64,000 nt of DNA from Thermovenabulum sp049723235 (GCF_049723235.1 NZ_JBNARB010000005.1:62001-126000), one strand, 5' to 3'; counted from the stretch's first letter, positions 8,486-17,280 are shown. Numbers and translations are program-made. The notes: generated by a model from the letters alone, not told the origin.

Positions 8486-9562
8486 ATGAATAAAAATAAG
8501 GTTGTAGTTGCCATGAGCGGTGGAGTGGATAGCTCTACTGCAGCATACCTTTTGAAAGAAAAAGGATATGAAGTTATTGGAGTTACGATGCAAATATGGC
8601 AGGACCCCGATGAGGATTATATATTAAAAGAAGGCGGTTGTTGTTCAATAGCTGCAGTTTACGATGCAAGGAAAGTTGCAGATAAATTGGATATTCCTTA
8701 TTATGTGGTAAATTTTAAAGAAGATTTTAAAAAAAATGTGATAGATTATTTTTTGTCGGAATATGTATCGGGTAAAACGCCAAATCCATGTATCGTTTGT
8801 AATAAAGTAATGAAATTTGATCTGCTTTTAAAAAAAGCATTAGAAATGGATTCTTTTTATCTTGCCACAGGCCATTACGCAAAAGTTGAATACGATAAAA
8901 AAAGCAAAAGGTTTTTACTAAAAAAAGGAAGGGATAGGAATAAGGATCAATCGTATGCCCTTTATAATTTAACCCAATTTGAGTTAGAACATATTATATT
9001 CCCTCTTGGTGATTACACAAAAAGTGAAATTAGACATATTGCGGAAAAAGCGGGGCTTCCAGTTGCGCAAAAGCAGGAAAGCCAGGAGATTTGTTTTGTT
9101 GATGGGGATTACAAGGAGTTTGTAAAAAATAGGGTACCGGATAAAATAAAGCCCGGGTATTTTATTGATACAAAAGGTAATATACTGGGGAAACATAAAG
9201 GTATAGCTTTTTATACCATTGGTCAAAGACGGGGTTTGGGTATATCCTCAAATAGACCTCTTTATGTAGTTAGAATAAACCCTGAAGATAATTCTATTGT
9301 GGTTGGAGGCGAAGAAGAACTTTACCAAAAAGGGTTTACCGTTAATAATTTAAACTGGATTTCAATTGAAAAACTGCAATGTGAAAAGAAAGTTAATATA
9401 AAAATAAGGTACAACTTTGATGAAAAACCGGGAATTATTTATCCATTAGAGGATGGAAGGGTTAAAGTAGTTTTTGACGAACCCCAAAAATCTATCACTC
9501 CCGGGCAATCTGCTGTATTTTATGAAGAAGATGTGGTGGTAGGCGGAGGCATAATAGAATAA
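8486..9562 (+). CDS. mnmA: MnmA (TrmU), tRNA 2-thiouridylase
   Basis: Enzyme of 358 residues that thiolates U34 in tRNAs for Lys, Glu and Gln, using ATP and sulfur relayed from a cysteine desulfurase. The PP-loop MSGGVDSSTAAYLL starts at residue 10. The catalytic cysteine pair is in NPCIVCN near 100 and QEICFV near 201. An extra GGCCS segment near residue 51, common in Firmicutes, is present. The GQRRGLGI and PLYV elements of the C-terminal domains follow. Its position behind iscS and iscU gives a direct sulfur route. A rho-independent terminator closes the operon. Confidence 0.96.
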   Translation: MNKNKVVVAMSGGVDSSTAAYLLKEKGYEVIGVTMQIWQDPDEDYILKEGGCCSIAAVYDARKVADKLDIPYYVVNFKEDFKKNVIDYFLSEYVSGKTPNPCIVCNKVMKFDLLLKKALEMDSFYLATGHYAKVEYDKKSKRFLLKKGRDRNKDQSYALYNLTQFELEHIIFPLGDYTKSEIRHIAEKAGLPVAQKQESQEICFVDGDYKEFVKNRVPDKIKPGYFIDTKGNILGKHKGIAFYTIGQRRGLGISSNRPLYVVRINPEDNSIVVGGEEELYQKGFTVNNLNWISIEKLQCEKKVNIKIRYNFDEKPGIIYPLEDGRVKVVFDEPQKSITPGQSAVFYEEDVVVGGGIIE

Positions 9563-9583
9563 CATAATTAAAAAAATAATATA

Positions 9584-9619
9584 AAAAAAGAACCTGACAG
9601 TCAGCAGGTTCTTTTTTTT
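9584..9619 (+). terminator. Terminator after mnmA
   Basis: GAACCTG (9590-9596) pairs with CAGGTTC (9605-9611) around an 8-base loop; the A-run before and the T-run after extend the stem. A classic rho-independent terminator, also able to act for the opposite strand. Confidence 0.85.
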
Positions 9620-9681
9620 ATGAATAAAAAACAAATTCTGGGAAAACTAATAAAAAAGATAAATTTTGGAAGGTGATCATA

Positions 9682-9864
9682 ATGAACTGCCCAATATGTG
9701 GCAAAAATGAGATCGGAAAGGTCGGTACGAATCAATATTTTTGCTGGGAATGTTTAATGGAATTTTCGGTGAATAGTAATAAAATTGTGGTTTACGAAGT
9801 AGCCGATGATGGATCGCTTATCCCATACATGGAAAAATTATGTCCTGCAGAAATGAGAAATTAA
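9682..9864 (+). CDS. Small zinc-ribbon protein
   Basis: A 60-residue protein with two CxxC pairs, NCPICGK at the start and CWECLMEF near residue 22, spaced as in a small zinc ribbon. ATG at 9682 follows GGAAGG; a GTG at 9673 is in frame but inside that Shine-Dalgarno. The remainder (VYEVADDGSLIPYMEKL) shows no enzyme motif. Small zinc-ribbon proteins of this kind are often next to membrane or sporulation genes, but no function can be named here. Confidence 0.7.
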   Translation: MNCPICGKNEIGKVGTNQYFCWECLMEFSVNSNKIVVYEVADDGSLIPYMEKLCPAEMRN

Positions 9865-10057
9865 TAAATTAAATTAAATAAGATTAAATAAGGGGGAAAC
9901 AAAAGTTAATAATGTATTAAAAATTAATAGTAAAAAACTATTTTACTATATTCTAATCCTAGTAGGAGTTTTTATATTATTTCTTTATCGCAAAAAAATA
10001 AAATCAATAATTTTACCATTTTTTATCGGGGGGATTATTGCTTATATATTAAATCCG

Positions 10058-10954
10058 GTGGTTGATTATCTCGAGAAGAAAGGGTTACATAGAACGGTAG
10101 CAATTTCTATAATTTATTTTATTTTAATAGGATATAGCATTGTGACATTATTTTACATAATCCCGGTTATGATAAATGAAATAAATAAGATAGTAGAATT
10201 ATTACCTATATATTCAAAAAATGTAGATAATTTTATTAATACAATTAGAGTTAGCCTGGGTGATAGTATCCCTTCAAATATTAAAAGCACAATAGAAGGA
10301 CAAATATTTAAACTTGAATCAGGGTTAGCACTCTTTTTGCAAAACACCGTAAACCTGTTAATTCATGGAATTTCGAGCTTTTTCAGCTCGATAATATTAG
10401 GACCAATTATAGGATTTTATTTATTAAAAGATTTAAAGAAAATAAAGAAAAACATTGAAGATATTTTGCCTGAAAAATACAAGTTCGTGATATTTCCCTT
10501 TTTAAATAAAATTGACTTTGCTTTGGGAAAATATATTCGAGGACAACTAATAGTGTGTTTTTTTATTGGAGTATTAACAACTTTAATTTTGTTTATTTTT
10601 AAAATAGAATTTGCTCTTTTAATAGGAATACTGGCAGGAGTGACAAACATAATACCATATTTTGGACCAATAATGGGAGCTTTACCGGCGGTTATAATTG
10701 CATTAATGAAATGTCCTCAAAAAATACCCTGGATTTTAGTATCTTTATTTATTATTCAGCAGGTGGAGAGCGGTATTATTTCTCCATGGATAATGGGGGA
10801 AAATCTTAATCTCCACCCATTAACTGTTATATTTTCTCTAATGGCAGGTGGTACTTTTTTTGGGATATGGGGTCTAATTCTTTCAATTCCAATGGCTGCC
10901 GTGTTAAAGCTTTTGATAAAATCATATAATAAAAATTTTATTGACAGCGAATAA
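10058..10954 (+). CDS. AI-2E transporter family membrane protein, 5' end uncertain
   Basis: Polytopic membrane protein of the AI-2E/UPF0118 family (PF01594). The visible family features are the VVDYLEKKG region at the start, a long soluble segment, then closely spaced hydrophobic helices with GVTNIIPYFGPIMGALPA near residue 195 and the closing QQVESGIISPWIMGE. The first usable start codon is the GTG at 10058, but the same frame stays open upstream to 9878 and encodes a first membrane helix and the GGIIAYILNP lead-in that the family has. No ATG, GTG or TTG lies in that upstream part, although AAGGGGGA at 9890-9897 looks like its Shine-Dalgarno. The true protein is probably about 345-350 residues. 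Substrate is unknown. Confidence 0.85.
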   Translation: MVDYLEKKGLHRTVAISIIYFILIGYSIVTLFYIIPVMINEINKIVELLPIYSKNVDNFINTIRVSLGDSIPSNIKSTIEGQIFKLESGLALFLQNTVNLLIHGISSFFSSIILGPIIGFYLLKDLKKIKKNIEDILPEKYKFVIFPFLNKIDFALGKYIRGQLIVCFFIGVLTTLILFIFKIEFALLIGILAGVTNIIPYFGPIMGALPAVIIALMKCPQKIPWILVSLFIIQQVESGIISPWIMGENLNLHPLTVIFSLMAGGTFFGIWGLILSIPMAAVLKLLIKSYNKNFIDSE

Positions 10955-11009
10955 TTTATCATGTTATTATATAAAAAATGAATATTAATACCTCATCTCG
11001 ATATGAGTT

Positions 11010-11290
11010 GAGGTAGAGGCGCGGTAAGTCAATAGTACTTTTACGATAGGCGCGGAAGGCCGATGATGTAAAAGGAAAGGGGCTACCGCCGAAGTGCAGC
11101 CTATATTCCGGATAGGTTGTACTGGGCCTATGCCGAACAGGTATAGGACTGTCACCAAAAAATCCCCAGTTTTTTGGTGGAGCGCTACTTCAAATTCGGG
11201 GAGAGTGGGGTATTTGCCTTGTTTTCGTCAGAAAGACAGCCGGCAAATACACCGGGTGTCTTTTTTTATTAATTGGCAAATATCTCCCCG
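11010..11290 (+). promoter_or_regulatory. Lysine riboswitch (L-box) with terminator platform
   Basis: The leader of lysA contains the L-box core: TAGAGGCGC at 11014-11022, AGGAAAGGGGCTACCGCCGA near 11073-11092, and GGACTGTCACC at 11147-11157. The P1 helix can be drawn between GAGGTAG (11010-11016) and CTACTTC (11185-11191). A terminator follows: GACAGCCGG (11235-11243) with CCGGGTGTC (11252-11260) and a T-run to 11267. An alternative helix joins 11207-11218 to 11242-11253, 12 bases with one mismatch, and would destroy the terminator. A second partner for the same region lies at 11275-11290. Lysine binding should lower lysA expression. The class is established knowledge; the switching scheme here is inference. 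Confidence 0.93.
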
Positions 11291-11324
11291 AAAAACAAAA
11301 AAATCTAAAAGGGGAGGCTTTTTT

Positions 11325-12662
11325 ATGCTTCATGAAAATCTTTCGATTAATGAAAAAGGACATTTAGAAATTGCAGGGGTAGATGCGGTAGAACTTGCTA
11401 ATACCTTTGGAACACCGCTATATGTTTTTGATGAGGGATTAATAAGGGAAAATTGCAGGAAGTTTAAAAAGGAATTAGCAAATATATATGAAAACAGCGG
11501 GGTTATCTATGCTGGAAAAGCTTTTATGACAATGAATATGGCAAAAATTGTAGAGGAAGAAGGTCTTTATCTGGATGTAGTTTCCGGGGGAGAATTATAT
11601 ACGGCTTTAAAAGCTAATTTTCCTGCCAGCAGGATATTTTTTCACGGAAATAATAAATCGTATCAGGAATTAAAAATGGCAATACAATATGGCGTAGGAA
11701 GGATTGTTGTTGATAATTTTTACGAAATTGAATTGATAAATGATATTTGCAAGAAAATGAAAAAAACGGTGGATATTTTACTGAGAATAACCCCCGGTAT
11801 AGAAGCCCATACTCATGATTATATAAAAACCGGACAAATTGACTCTAAATTTGGCTTCGGCCTCGAAAATGGACATGCGCTAATGGCTGTGAAAACTGCG
11901 GTAAAAATGAAGACGGTAAATCTTATAGGGCTTCATTGTCATATCGGATCTCAAATTTTCGAAACACAGCCTTTTAAAGATGCCGGAATTATAATGATGG
12001 AACTCGTAAAGACTATTAAAGATGAGTTTAATTACGAAATAGAAGAACTGGATTTTGGCGGAGGCTTTGGCATAAAATATACAAAAGATGATAAACCTCT
12101 CCCCGTGAAAGAATATCTTGAAGCGTTAGTTCTTTCGGTTAGAGAAAAAGCCGAAGAATTCGGATTGAAACTTCCAAAACTACTGATAGAGCCAGGACGA
12201 GCTATTGTAGGGCCGGCGGGAGTAACTTTATATACCATAGGTGCAATAAAAAATATCCCGGGGATTAGAAAATATGTAAGCGTAGATGGAGGAATGAGCG
12301 ATAATATAAGACCAGCTTTGTATAATGCAAAATATGAAGCAGTGATTGCCAATAAAGCTTCGAAACCTTTAGAAGAAGTTGTTTCAATTGCGGGAAAATG
12401 CTGTGAGTCCGGAGATATGTTAATATGGGATATAAATCTTCCAAAAGTTGAGCCGGGAGACATACTCGCAGTATTCTCAACAGGTGCCTATCATCATTCT
12501 ATGTCCAGCAATTACAATATGCTTCCTCGTCCTGCTGTGGTATTTATTAATAATAAAAAAGCAAGGCTGGTAGTAAAAAGAGAAACCTATGAAGATTTAA
12601 TCAAAAATGAATTATTTGAAGATAAGGGTAAAACGGTATCATTTTTTGAACATACTGTTTAA
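11325..12662 (+). CDS. lysA: Diaminopimelate decarboxylase
   Basis: PLP enzyme of 445 residues, fold type III, for the last step of lysine synthesis (meso-diaminopimelate to lysine). The PLP Lys is in IYAGKAF near residue 64. Other family marks are HCHIGSQ near 206, EPGRAIVGPAG near 290, CCESGD near 360 and GAYHHSMSSNYN near 388. The ATG at 11325 is preceded by AAGGGGAGG; the frame is open far upstream, but that part belongs to the riboswitch. Regulation by lysine is implied by the L-box. A strong terminator follows the stop directly, so the gene is monocistronic. Confidence 0.96.
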   Translation: MLHENLSINEKGHLEIAGVDAVELANTFGTPLYVFDEGLIRENCRKFKKELANIYENSGVIYAGKAFMTMNMAKIVEEEGLYLDVVSGGELYTALKANFPASRIFFHGNNKSYQELKMAIQYGVGRIVVDNFYEIELINDICKKMKKTVDILLRITPGIEAHTHDYIKTGQIDSKFGFGLENGHALMAVKTAVKMKTVNLIGLHCHIGSQIFETQPFKDAGIIMMELVKTIKDEFNYEIEELDFGGGFGIKYTKDDKPLPVKEYLEALVLSVREKAEEFGLKLPKLLIEPGRAIVGPAGVTLYTIGAIKNIPGIRKYVSVDGGMSDNIRPALYNAKYEAVIANKASKPLEEVVSIAGKCCESGDMLIWDINLPKVEPGDILAVFSTGAYHHSMSSNYNMLPRPAVVFINNKKARLVVKRETYEDLIKNELFEDKGKTVSFFEHTV

Positions 12663-12688
12663 AAGGTGCGCCAGAAGCGCACTTTTTT
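12663..12688 (+). terminator. Terminator after lysA
   Basis: GTGCGC (12666-12671) and GCGCAC (12677-12682) form a GC-rich stem with a 5-base loop, followed by six T. It starts directly after the lysA stop. Confidence 0.88.
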
Positions 12689-12760
12689 CTTTTCATAAAA
12701 ATATGATATAATGCTTATATAAAATATTAATATTTTTTGCCAATAGAGAGGATGTTTTCT

Positions 12761-13372
12761 ATGCCAGCATTTTTTGGTCCAGAAATGTTGTTAAGAATTC
12801 CTGCACTGCTAATTGCTATTACGATTCATGAATATTCTCACGCAATAACTTCCCAAATGTTTGGCGATCCCACACCTCGATGGAGCGGAAGGCTAACGTT
12901 GAATCCTTTTGCCCATCTTGACCCTATTGGGCTTTTGATGTTGTGGATATTTCGTTTTGGATGGGCCAAGCCCGTTCCGGTTAATCCATTTTATTATAAA
13001 AATAGAAAATTAGGTTTAACTGCCGTCGCTTTTGCGGGACCCTTATCAAATTTTCTACTTGCTTTTATAAGTTTTTTTATATTAAAATTGGGTATTACAG
13101 AAGGAATTTTAGAAAGTTTTTTATATGTTCTGTTTTCATATAATCTGATATTATCTGTTTTTAATTTAATCCCCATCCCGCCTTTAGATGGTTCCAAAAT
13201 TTTAATGGGGATCATGCCCGGCGCCAATAATGAATTTTTTTATAAGTTAGAACAATTCGGGCCATTTATTCTTATTCTTCTTGTTTATTTTAATGTAATT
13301 GATTTTATTTTAAATCCGTTGATATCCTTTGTTTACAAAATATTATCCGCAATGGTCGGTATATTTATTTAA
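12761..13372 (+). CDS. Site-2 protease family (M50) membrane metalloprotease
   Basis: Membrane protein of 203 residues, the short YwhC/Rip-like form of the M50 family. The zinc site HExxH is in TIHEYSHA near residue 25, and the third ligand motif is in IPIPPLDGSKIL near 140. About five hydrophobic segments surround these, so the active site lies within the membrane. ATG at 12761 follows AGAGAGGAT; a TTG at 12737 and an ATG at 12752 are in frame but fit the Shine-Dalgarno less well. No PDZ domain is present. It is encoded between lysA and trpS, and its substrate cannot be told. Confidence 0.88.
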   Translation: MPAFFGPEMLLRIPALLIAITIHEYSHAITSQMFGDPTPRWSGRLTLNPFAHLDPIGLLMLWIFRFGWAKPVPVNPFYYKNRKLGLTAVAFAGPLSNFLLAFISFFILKLGITEGILESFLYVLFSYNLILSVFNLIPIPPLDGSKILMGIMPGANNEFFYKLEQFGPFILILLVYFNVIDFILNPLISFVYKILSAMVGIFI

Positions 13373-13396
13373 GAAATATTTAAAGGAGTGAAAGCA

Positions 13397-14383
13397 ATGT
13401 CAAAAAGTCACAGAATAATGAGTGGAATGAGACCAACTGCAAAACTTCACTTAGGAAATATGATGGGAGCTTTAATGAACTGGGTCAAACTTCAGGATGA
13501 GTACGAATGTTTTTATTCTATAGTTGATTGGCATGCATTAACAACGGGATACAATGATACCTCGGGTTTAAAGAGCTATATTAGAGAAATGGTAATTGAC
13601 TGGCTAAGTGTAGGGTTAGATCCGGAAAAATGTAATATTTTTGTTCAATCTCAAGTAAAGGAACATGCAGAACTACATCTATTGCTTTCCATGATCACTC
13701 CTTTCTCCTGGCTGGAAAGGTGCCCTACCTATAAAGAACAGCTACGGCAGTTAGAGGGAAGGGAAATAAATACTTACGGATTTTTAGGCTATCCGGTTCT
13801 TATGACTGCGGATATATTAGCTTACAAAGCTGACCTGGTGCCTGTGGGAGAAGATCAAGCCCCTCATTTAGAATTAGCAAGGGAAATCGTACGCCGCTTT
13901 AATTATCTTTATAAGCCGGTATTTCCCGAGCCGGAAGCTTTGTATACAGAAGCTAAGATTCTTCCGGGTATTGATGGAAGGAAAATGAGCAAAAGTTACG
14001 ACAATTATATTGCAATTTCGGCTACTCCTGAGGAAATACGTCAAAAGGTAATGATGATGGTTACGGATCCCGCAAGGATAAAAAAATCCGATCCGGGTCA
14101 TCCGGAAATTTGTACGATATACGCTTTTAACAAAGTTTTTGCTGAAGAAGAAAGGGTTAAAGAACTGGAGGAATCCTGTAAAAATGCTAAAATAGGTTGT
14201 GTGGAATGCAAGAAAAAATTATCGGACCTGCTGGTAAAGTACATGGAACCCATTCGCGAAAGAAGAATTTCCTTAGAAAAAAATCCTGATTTGGTTAATG
14301 ATATTTTGAATACAGGTGCGAAGAAAGCAAGGGAAGTAGCTTCAAAAACTCTTGAAGAGGTAAGGGAAGCTATGAAGATATAA
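13397..14383 (+). CDS. trpS: Tryptophanyl-tRNA synthetase
   Basis: Class I aminoacyl-tRNA synthetase, 328 residues, charging tRNA-Trp. The HIGH-like element is KLHLGNMMG near residue 16 and the KMSKS loop is GRKMSKSYDNY near 195. The AIDLVPVGEDQ-type tryptophan-pocket segment reads KADLVPVGEDQAPHLE. ATG at 13397 is preceded by AAAGGAGTG; a GTG at 13388 in frame is inside that Shine-Dalgarno. It lies 24 bases after the M50 gene and 17 bases before scpA, in the same transcription unit. Confidence 0.96.
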   Translation: MSKSHRIMSGMRPTAKLHLGNMMGALMNWVKLQDEYECFYSIVDWHALTTGYNDTSGLKSYIREMVIDWLSVGLDPEKCNIFVQSQVKEHAELHLLLSMITPFSWLERCPTYKEQLRQLEGREINTYGFLGYPVLMTADILAYKADLVPVGEDQAPHLELAREIVRRFNYLYKPVFPEPEALYTEAKILPGIDGRKMSKSYDNYIAISATPEEIRQKVMMMVTDPARIKKSDPGHPEICTIYAFNKVFAEEERVKELEESCKNAKIGCVECKKKLSDLLVKYMEPIRERRISLEKNPDLVNDILNTGAKKAREVASKTLEEVREAMKI

Positions 14384-14400
14384 AAGCGAAGGTGAAAGCT

Positions 14401-15177
14401 TTGATAAGTGTAAAATTGGAGGCTTTTGAAGGCCCGTTGGATCTTCTCTTACATTTGATAGAAAAGAATAAAATAAATATTTACGATATTCCTATATCGG
14501 AAATTACCGAACAGTATATTTCCTATCTTTATAATTTAGAAAATATGGACATAGAAATTGCCAGCCAGTTTTTACTCATGGCTTCTACTCTTTTAAGCAT
14601 AAAATCCAAAATGCTTTTACCTCAATCAAGAAAAAGTAATGATTCCCAGATGGAAATATTTTCTGCCATTGATGAAGATCCCAGAGCAGAGCTGGTAGAA
14701 AGGTTGCTGGAATATAGAAAATATAAAGAAATTGCTTCCCTTTTGAGGGAAAGGGAAGAAAAAGAAATGCTTTTAATAAAAAAGAAGCCCGAAGATTTTA
14801 GTAATTTTTGGGAGGATGAATTTATCCTCCCAAAAATTACGTTAAAAGATATTATTAATATATATTATTCATTAATGAAGGAAAGTAAAAATAATAAAGA
14901 TTTTGAAATAAAGTTGGAATTAAAAGACAGTATTCCATTAAAACAAAAAATCAAAAATGTCTATAAACAAATTTTAAAAAAGAAAAAAGCGACATTTGCA
15001 GATCTTTTTAATAAAACCTGTACCAGAATGGAAATTATTGTAACTTTTCTTGCGGTTTTGGAGTTGTATAAGTTGAATAAAATAGATATTATTCAAGAAA
15101 AACCTTTTGATGATATTTATATTTTCTTAAAAATAAGGGGAGAAAATCGGTGGACAGAGAATTTATTATGGCAGTAA
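14401..15177 (+). CDS. scpA: ScpA, condensin kleisin subunit
   Basis: Segregation and condensation protein A, 258 residues, the kleisin that links SMC heads in chromosome organisation. The N-terminus EAFEGPLDLLLHLIEKNKI is diagnostic, followed by DIPISEITEQYISYL and the SKMLLP element. A C-terminal winged helix covers about 190-250. The TTG at 14401 gives good spacing from AAGGTG; a GTG at 14392 would add three residues. scpB overlaps its end by 28 bases, the usual arrangement. smc is not in the window. Confidence 0.94.
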   Translation: MISVKLEAFEGPLDLLLHLIEKNKINIYDIPISEITEQYISYLYNLENMDIEIASQFLLMASTLLSIKSKMLLPQSRKSNDSQMEIFSAIDEDPRAELVERLLEYRKYKEIASLLREREEKEMLLIKKKPEDFSNFWEDEFILPKITLKDIINIYYSLMKESKNNKDFEIKLELKDSIPLKQKIKNVYKQILKKKKATFADLFNKTCTRMEIIVTFLAVLELYKLNKIDIIQEKPFDDIYIFLKIRGENRWTENLLWQ

Positions 15178-15683
15178 TAGAAGCTATTGCCTTTTCTTCG
15201 GGAGAACCCGTTTCTATTGAGGAAATTTCAAATGCTCTGGGAATAAGTCAAGAGGAAATAATTAATGCTATAGAAAATTTAAAAATGGAATACAAAAAAA
15301 TAAGCAGGGGTATATTCCTTTCTATAATAGGTGGGAAAATACGTCTTACGACTAAACCCGAAGTATTTCCATATCTTGAAAAATTATTTAAACAAAAAAC
15401 AAAAGTGAAGTTAAAAAGAGCGGCTTTAGAAACCCTTGCCATAATAATGTTTAAACAACCTATTACAAAAACCGAAATTGAAATGATAAGAGGGGTAAAT
15501 GTGGAAAAGACCCTCAACAGCCTTATTGAAAAAGGATTGATAAAAGAAGTTGATAGATTAGATGCACCGGGGAAGCCCATACTTTACGGTACCACTGATT
15601 ATTGCCTTGAATATTTTGGGTTGGAATCAATAGAAAAATTAAAAGATGAATATGAAAACAGGAAAAATGCAGAAACTAATTAA
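15150..15683 (+). CDS. scpB: ScpB, condensin winged-helix subunit
   Basis: Protein of 177 residues with two winged-helix domains that binds ScpA in the SMC complex. The opening MDREFIMAVIEAIAFSSGEP and the central LETLAIIMFKQPITKTEIE are typical, as is YGTTDYCLEYFGL near the end. GTG start at 15150 inside scpA, with GGGGAG about ten bases upstream. The overlap suggests coupled synthesis with its partner. Confidence 0.95.
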   Translation: MDREFIMAVIEAIAFSSGEPVSIEEISNALGISQEEIINAIENLKMEYKKISRGIFLSIIGGKIRLTTKPEVFPYLEKLFKQKTKVKLKRAALETLAIIMFKQPITKTEIEMIRGVNVEKTLNSLIEKGLIKEVDRLDAPGKPILYGTTDYCLEYFGLESIEKLKDEYENRKNAETN

Positions 15684-15694
15684 GGGGATTTAGA

Positions 15695-16327
15695 GTGGTA
15701 TTAAAATTGTTTAATGCAATCCTAATTGTTTTATTATTTTTGATAGGGTTTTTTTTTATTTTCCCCTTAACTATTCGTATTTATTTTCATTACAATAATT
15801 CAGGGGTTGTCGTCTTATTAAATTTTTTGGGAATTACTATAAAATATAATCCTGTTTTAAATAAAATTCAAACGAGGATTTTTTTTCCTTTTTTAGAATT
15901 TACCGTATTTGCTTCCAAGAAAAAAACAAAACCTAAGGTAATGAAAAATAGGAGAAATTCTCAAATTAATATAAAGGAATTATTAAATTTTATTGATAAT
16001 TTATCCCGATACATAAGAATAAAAAAATTAAATTTTTACTGCAGGATAGGGTATAATGATCCGGCCTTTCTTGCTTTTATTATAGGTATCGCATGGTCTA
16101 TTTTATTTATAATATATTCTTTTTTTGATATATTTTTTGACCTTGATAAAAAAAGCTCATCTATTTTTATTGAACCTGATTTCCTGAATAATCAATTAAA
16201 GGTAATTTTTGAAAGTATAATATCCATAAAGATAGGTAATATTATTATTACTGCAGTAGGTTATTATTTGATAAAAATTTTTAGAAAAAAAAGAGGGGCG
16301 AAGCAATATGGATACACATCCTATTGA
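15695..16327 (+). CDS. DUF2953 membrane protein (YtfI-like)
   Basis: Membrane-anchored protein of 210 residues: a strong N-terminal transmembrane helix (about 5-27), a basic middle with a KKKTKPK stretch near 72-80, and a further hydrophobic stretch near 125-145. In Bacillus subtilis ytfI stands directly before ytfJ (gerW), and the same order is seen here, which supports the DUF2953 assignment and a link to sporulation. The GTG start follows AAGGGGATTTAGA. Its 3' end overlaps gerW by 20 bases. The biochemical role is unknown. Confidence 0.8.
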   Translation: MVLKLFNAILIVLLFLIGFFFIFPLTIRIYFHYNNSGVVVLLNFLGITIKYNPVLNKIQTRIFFPFLEFTVFASKKKTKPKVMKNRRNSQINIKELLNFIDNLSRYIRIKKLNFYCRIGYNDPAFLAFIIGIAWSILFIIYSFFDIFFDLDKKSSSIFIEPDFLNNQLKVIFESIISIKIGNIIITAVGYYLIKIFRKKRGAKQYGYTSY

Positions 16328-16724
16328 GAGCTTGATGAAAACAGTAATGGCAAGTTTAAAGGAAATGATAGATGTCAATACAATTGTAGGAGATCCGGTG
16401 GAAAGTATGGATGGAAACGTGATTATTCCTGTTTCCAAGGTTACCTTTGGTTTTGCTGCAGGAGGCAGTGAATTTTCATCACAAAAGAATGTCCAGGATA
16501 AAGAAAAAAAAGAGGAAAAAGTATTACCTTTCGGAGGAGGAACAGGAGCAGGGATAAGCCTTCAACCAATAGCTTTTTTAATAGTAGGGGGAGGACAAGT
16601 AAAACTTCTTCCGGTTTACCAAAATGCTATGTGGGAGAGAATTTTAGATATTTCCCCTCAAATTTTAGAGCAGATAAAGACTATTTTTAAAAAATCAGAG
16701 GAAAAGAGTGTTCAGCCCTTATAG
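16308..16724 (+). CDS. gerW: GerW family sporulation protein (YtfJ)
   Basis: Protein of 138 residues. The N-terminus HPIESLMKTVMASLKEMID, the segment TIVGDPVESMDGNVIIPVSK and the glycine-rich GGGTGAGISLQPIAFL are family marks of YtfJ/GerW, a spore protein needed for full germination in Bacillus. Its presence shows that the organism makes endospores or descends from one that did. ATG start after AGAGGGGCGAAGC. A hairpin terminator overlaps its stop codon. Confidence 0.93.
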   Translation: MDTHPIESLMKTVMASLKEMIDVNTIVGDPVESMDGNVIIPVSKVTFGFAAGGSEFSSQKNVQDKEKKEEKVLPFGGGTGAGISLQPIAFLIVGGGQVKLLPVYQNAMWERILDISPQILEQIKTIFKKSEEKSVQPL

Positions 16725-16738
16725 ACCGGGCTTTTTTT
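16713..16738 (+). terminator. Terminator overlapping the end of gerW
   Basis: AGCCC (16714-16718) pairs with GGGCT (16728-16732), followed by seven T. The hairpin includes the gerW stop codon. Confidence 0.75.
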
Positions 16739-16799
16739 ATTTGATAATATTAACAAAGGATAAATATTACCATTTATTATTAATCAAAGGGTGATAGAA

Positions 16800-17204
16800 G
16801 TGGAATTGAAAAAAGCAATGGAACTTATTTGGGAAAATCGAAAATATGAAACACAGGATCCAAAAGAAGCTATAAGTCACCTTAATGAAGAGGTGGCTGA
16901 ATCTCTTAAAGCTTTAATGAGGGGGGAGACGTCTAAAGCAAAAAGAGAGCTGGAAGATGCTTTATCCTGTTTGTTTATTGCTCTAAAGGTAATGGAAATT
17001 GACCCTGAAGAAGCGGTAAATAGACAAATAGCTCAGATGAGAAAAAGACAGGGTAGAACAATGATCTTTAAAAGGGATAGGGTCGAGATATATGTGGATG
17101 GGGAACTGAAGGGCGGATGGTCCCTGGGATGTGAAGAAGATATTAAAGAGGCTGAAAAAATTGCAAAAGAGTTTGGCTGTCATATAATTTACGAAGAAAA
17201 ATAG
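16800..17204 (+). CDS. MazG-like all-alpha NTP pyrophosphohydrolase family protein
   Basis: Protein of 134 residues. The first 90 residues are helical with a MazG-type acidic pattern: HLNEEVAESLKAL near 27-39 and ELEDALSCLF near 50-59, matching ExxE then ExxD. The last 40 residues (DRVEIYVDGELKGGWSLG) form a separate small tail. Such enzymes hydrolyse non-canonical or excess NTPs, but substrate is not predictable. GTG at 16800 follows AAAGGGTG; the GTG at 16791 lies inside that Shine-Dalgarno. The gene is followed by an inverted repeat shared with dacF. Confidence 0.7.
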   Translation: MELKKAMELIWENRKYETQDPKEAISHLNEEVAESLKALMRGETSKAKRELEDALSCLFIALKVMEIDPEEAVNRQIAQMRKRQGRTMIFKRDRVEIYVDGELKGGWSLGCEEDIKEAEKIAKEFGCHIIYEEK

Positions 17205-17212
17205 TGAATGTT

Positions 17213-17280
17213 AAATCCCTCCATATTTTAGCAGAATTTTTTAACTTTTACTTACTCAGAATAGAAATATGGAGGGATTT
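17213..17280 (+). repeat. Perfect 16-bp inverted repeat that buries the dacF Shine-Dalgarno
   Basis: AAATCCCTCCATATTT (17213-17228) and AAATATGGAGGGATTT (17265-17280) are exact reverse complements separated by 36 bases. The right arm holds GGAGGG, the ribosome-binding site of dacF whose ATG is at 17284. A transcript covering both arms would hide the site; the T-run after the right arm could also terminate transcription from upstream. Confidence 0.85.

Noticed and set aside
11094..11324. N-terminal extension of lysA in frame
   Set aside because: It lies within the lysine riboswitch and has no Shine-Dalgarno; LysA starts at 11325.
14051..16300. Minus-strand frames opposite trpS, scpA-scpB and DUF2953
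   Set aside because: Short frames within well-supported genes, without ribosome sites or recognisable proteins.
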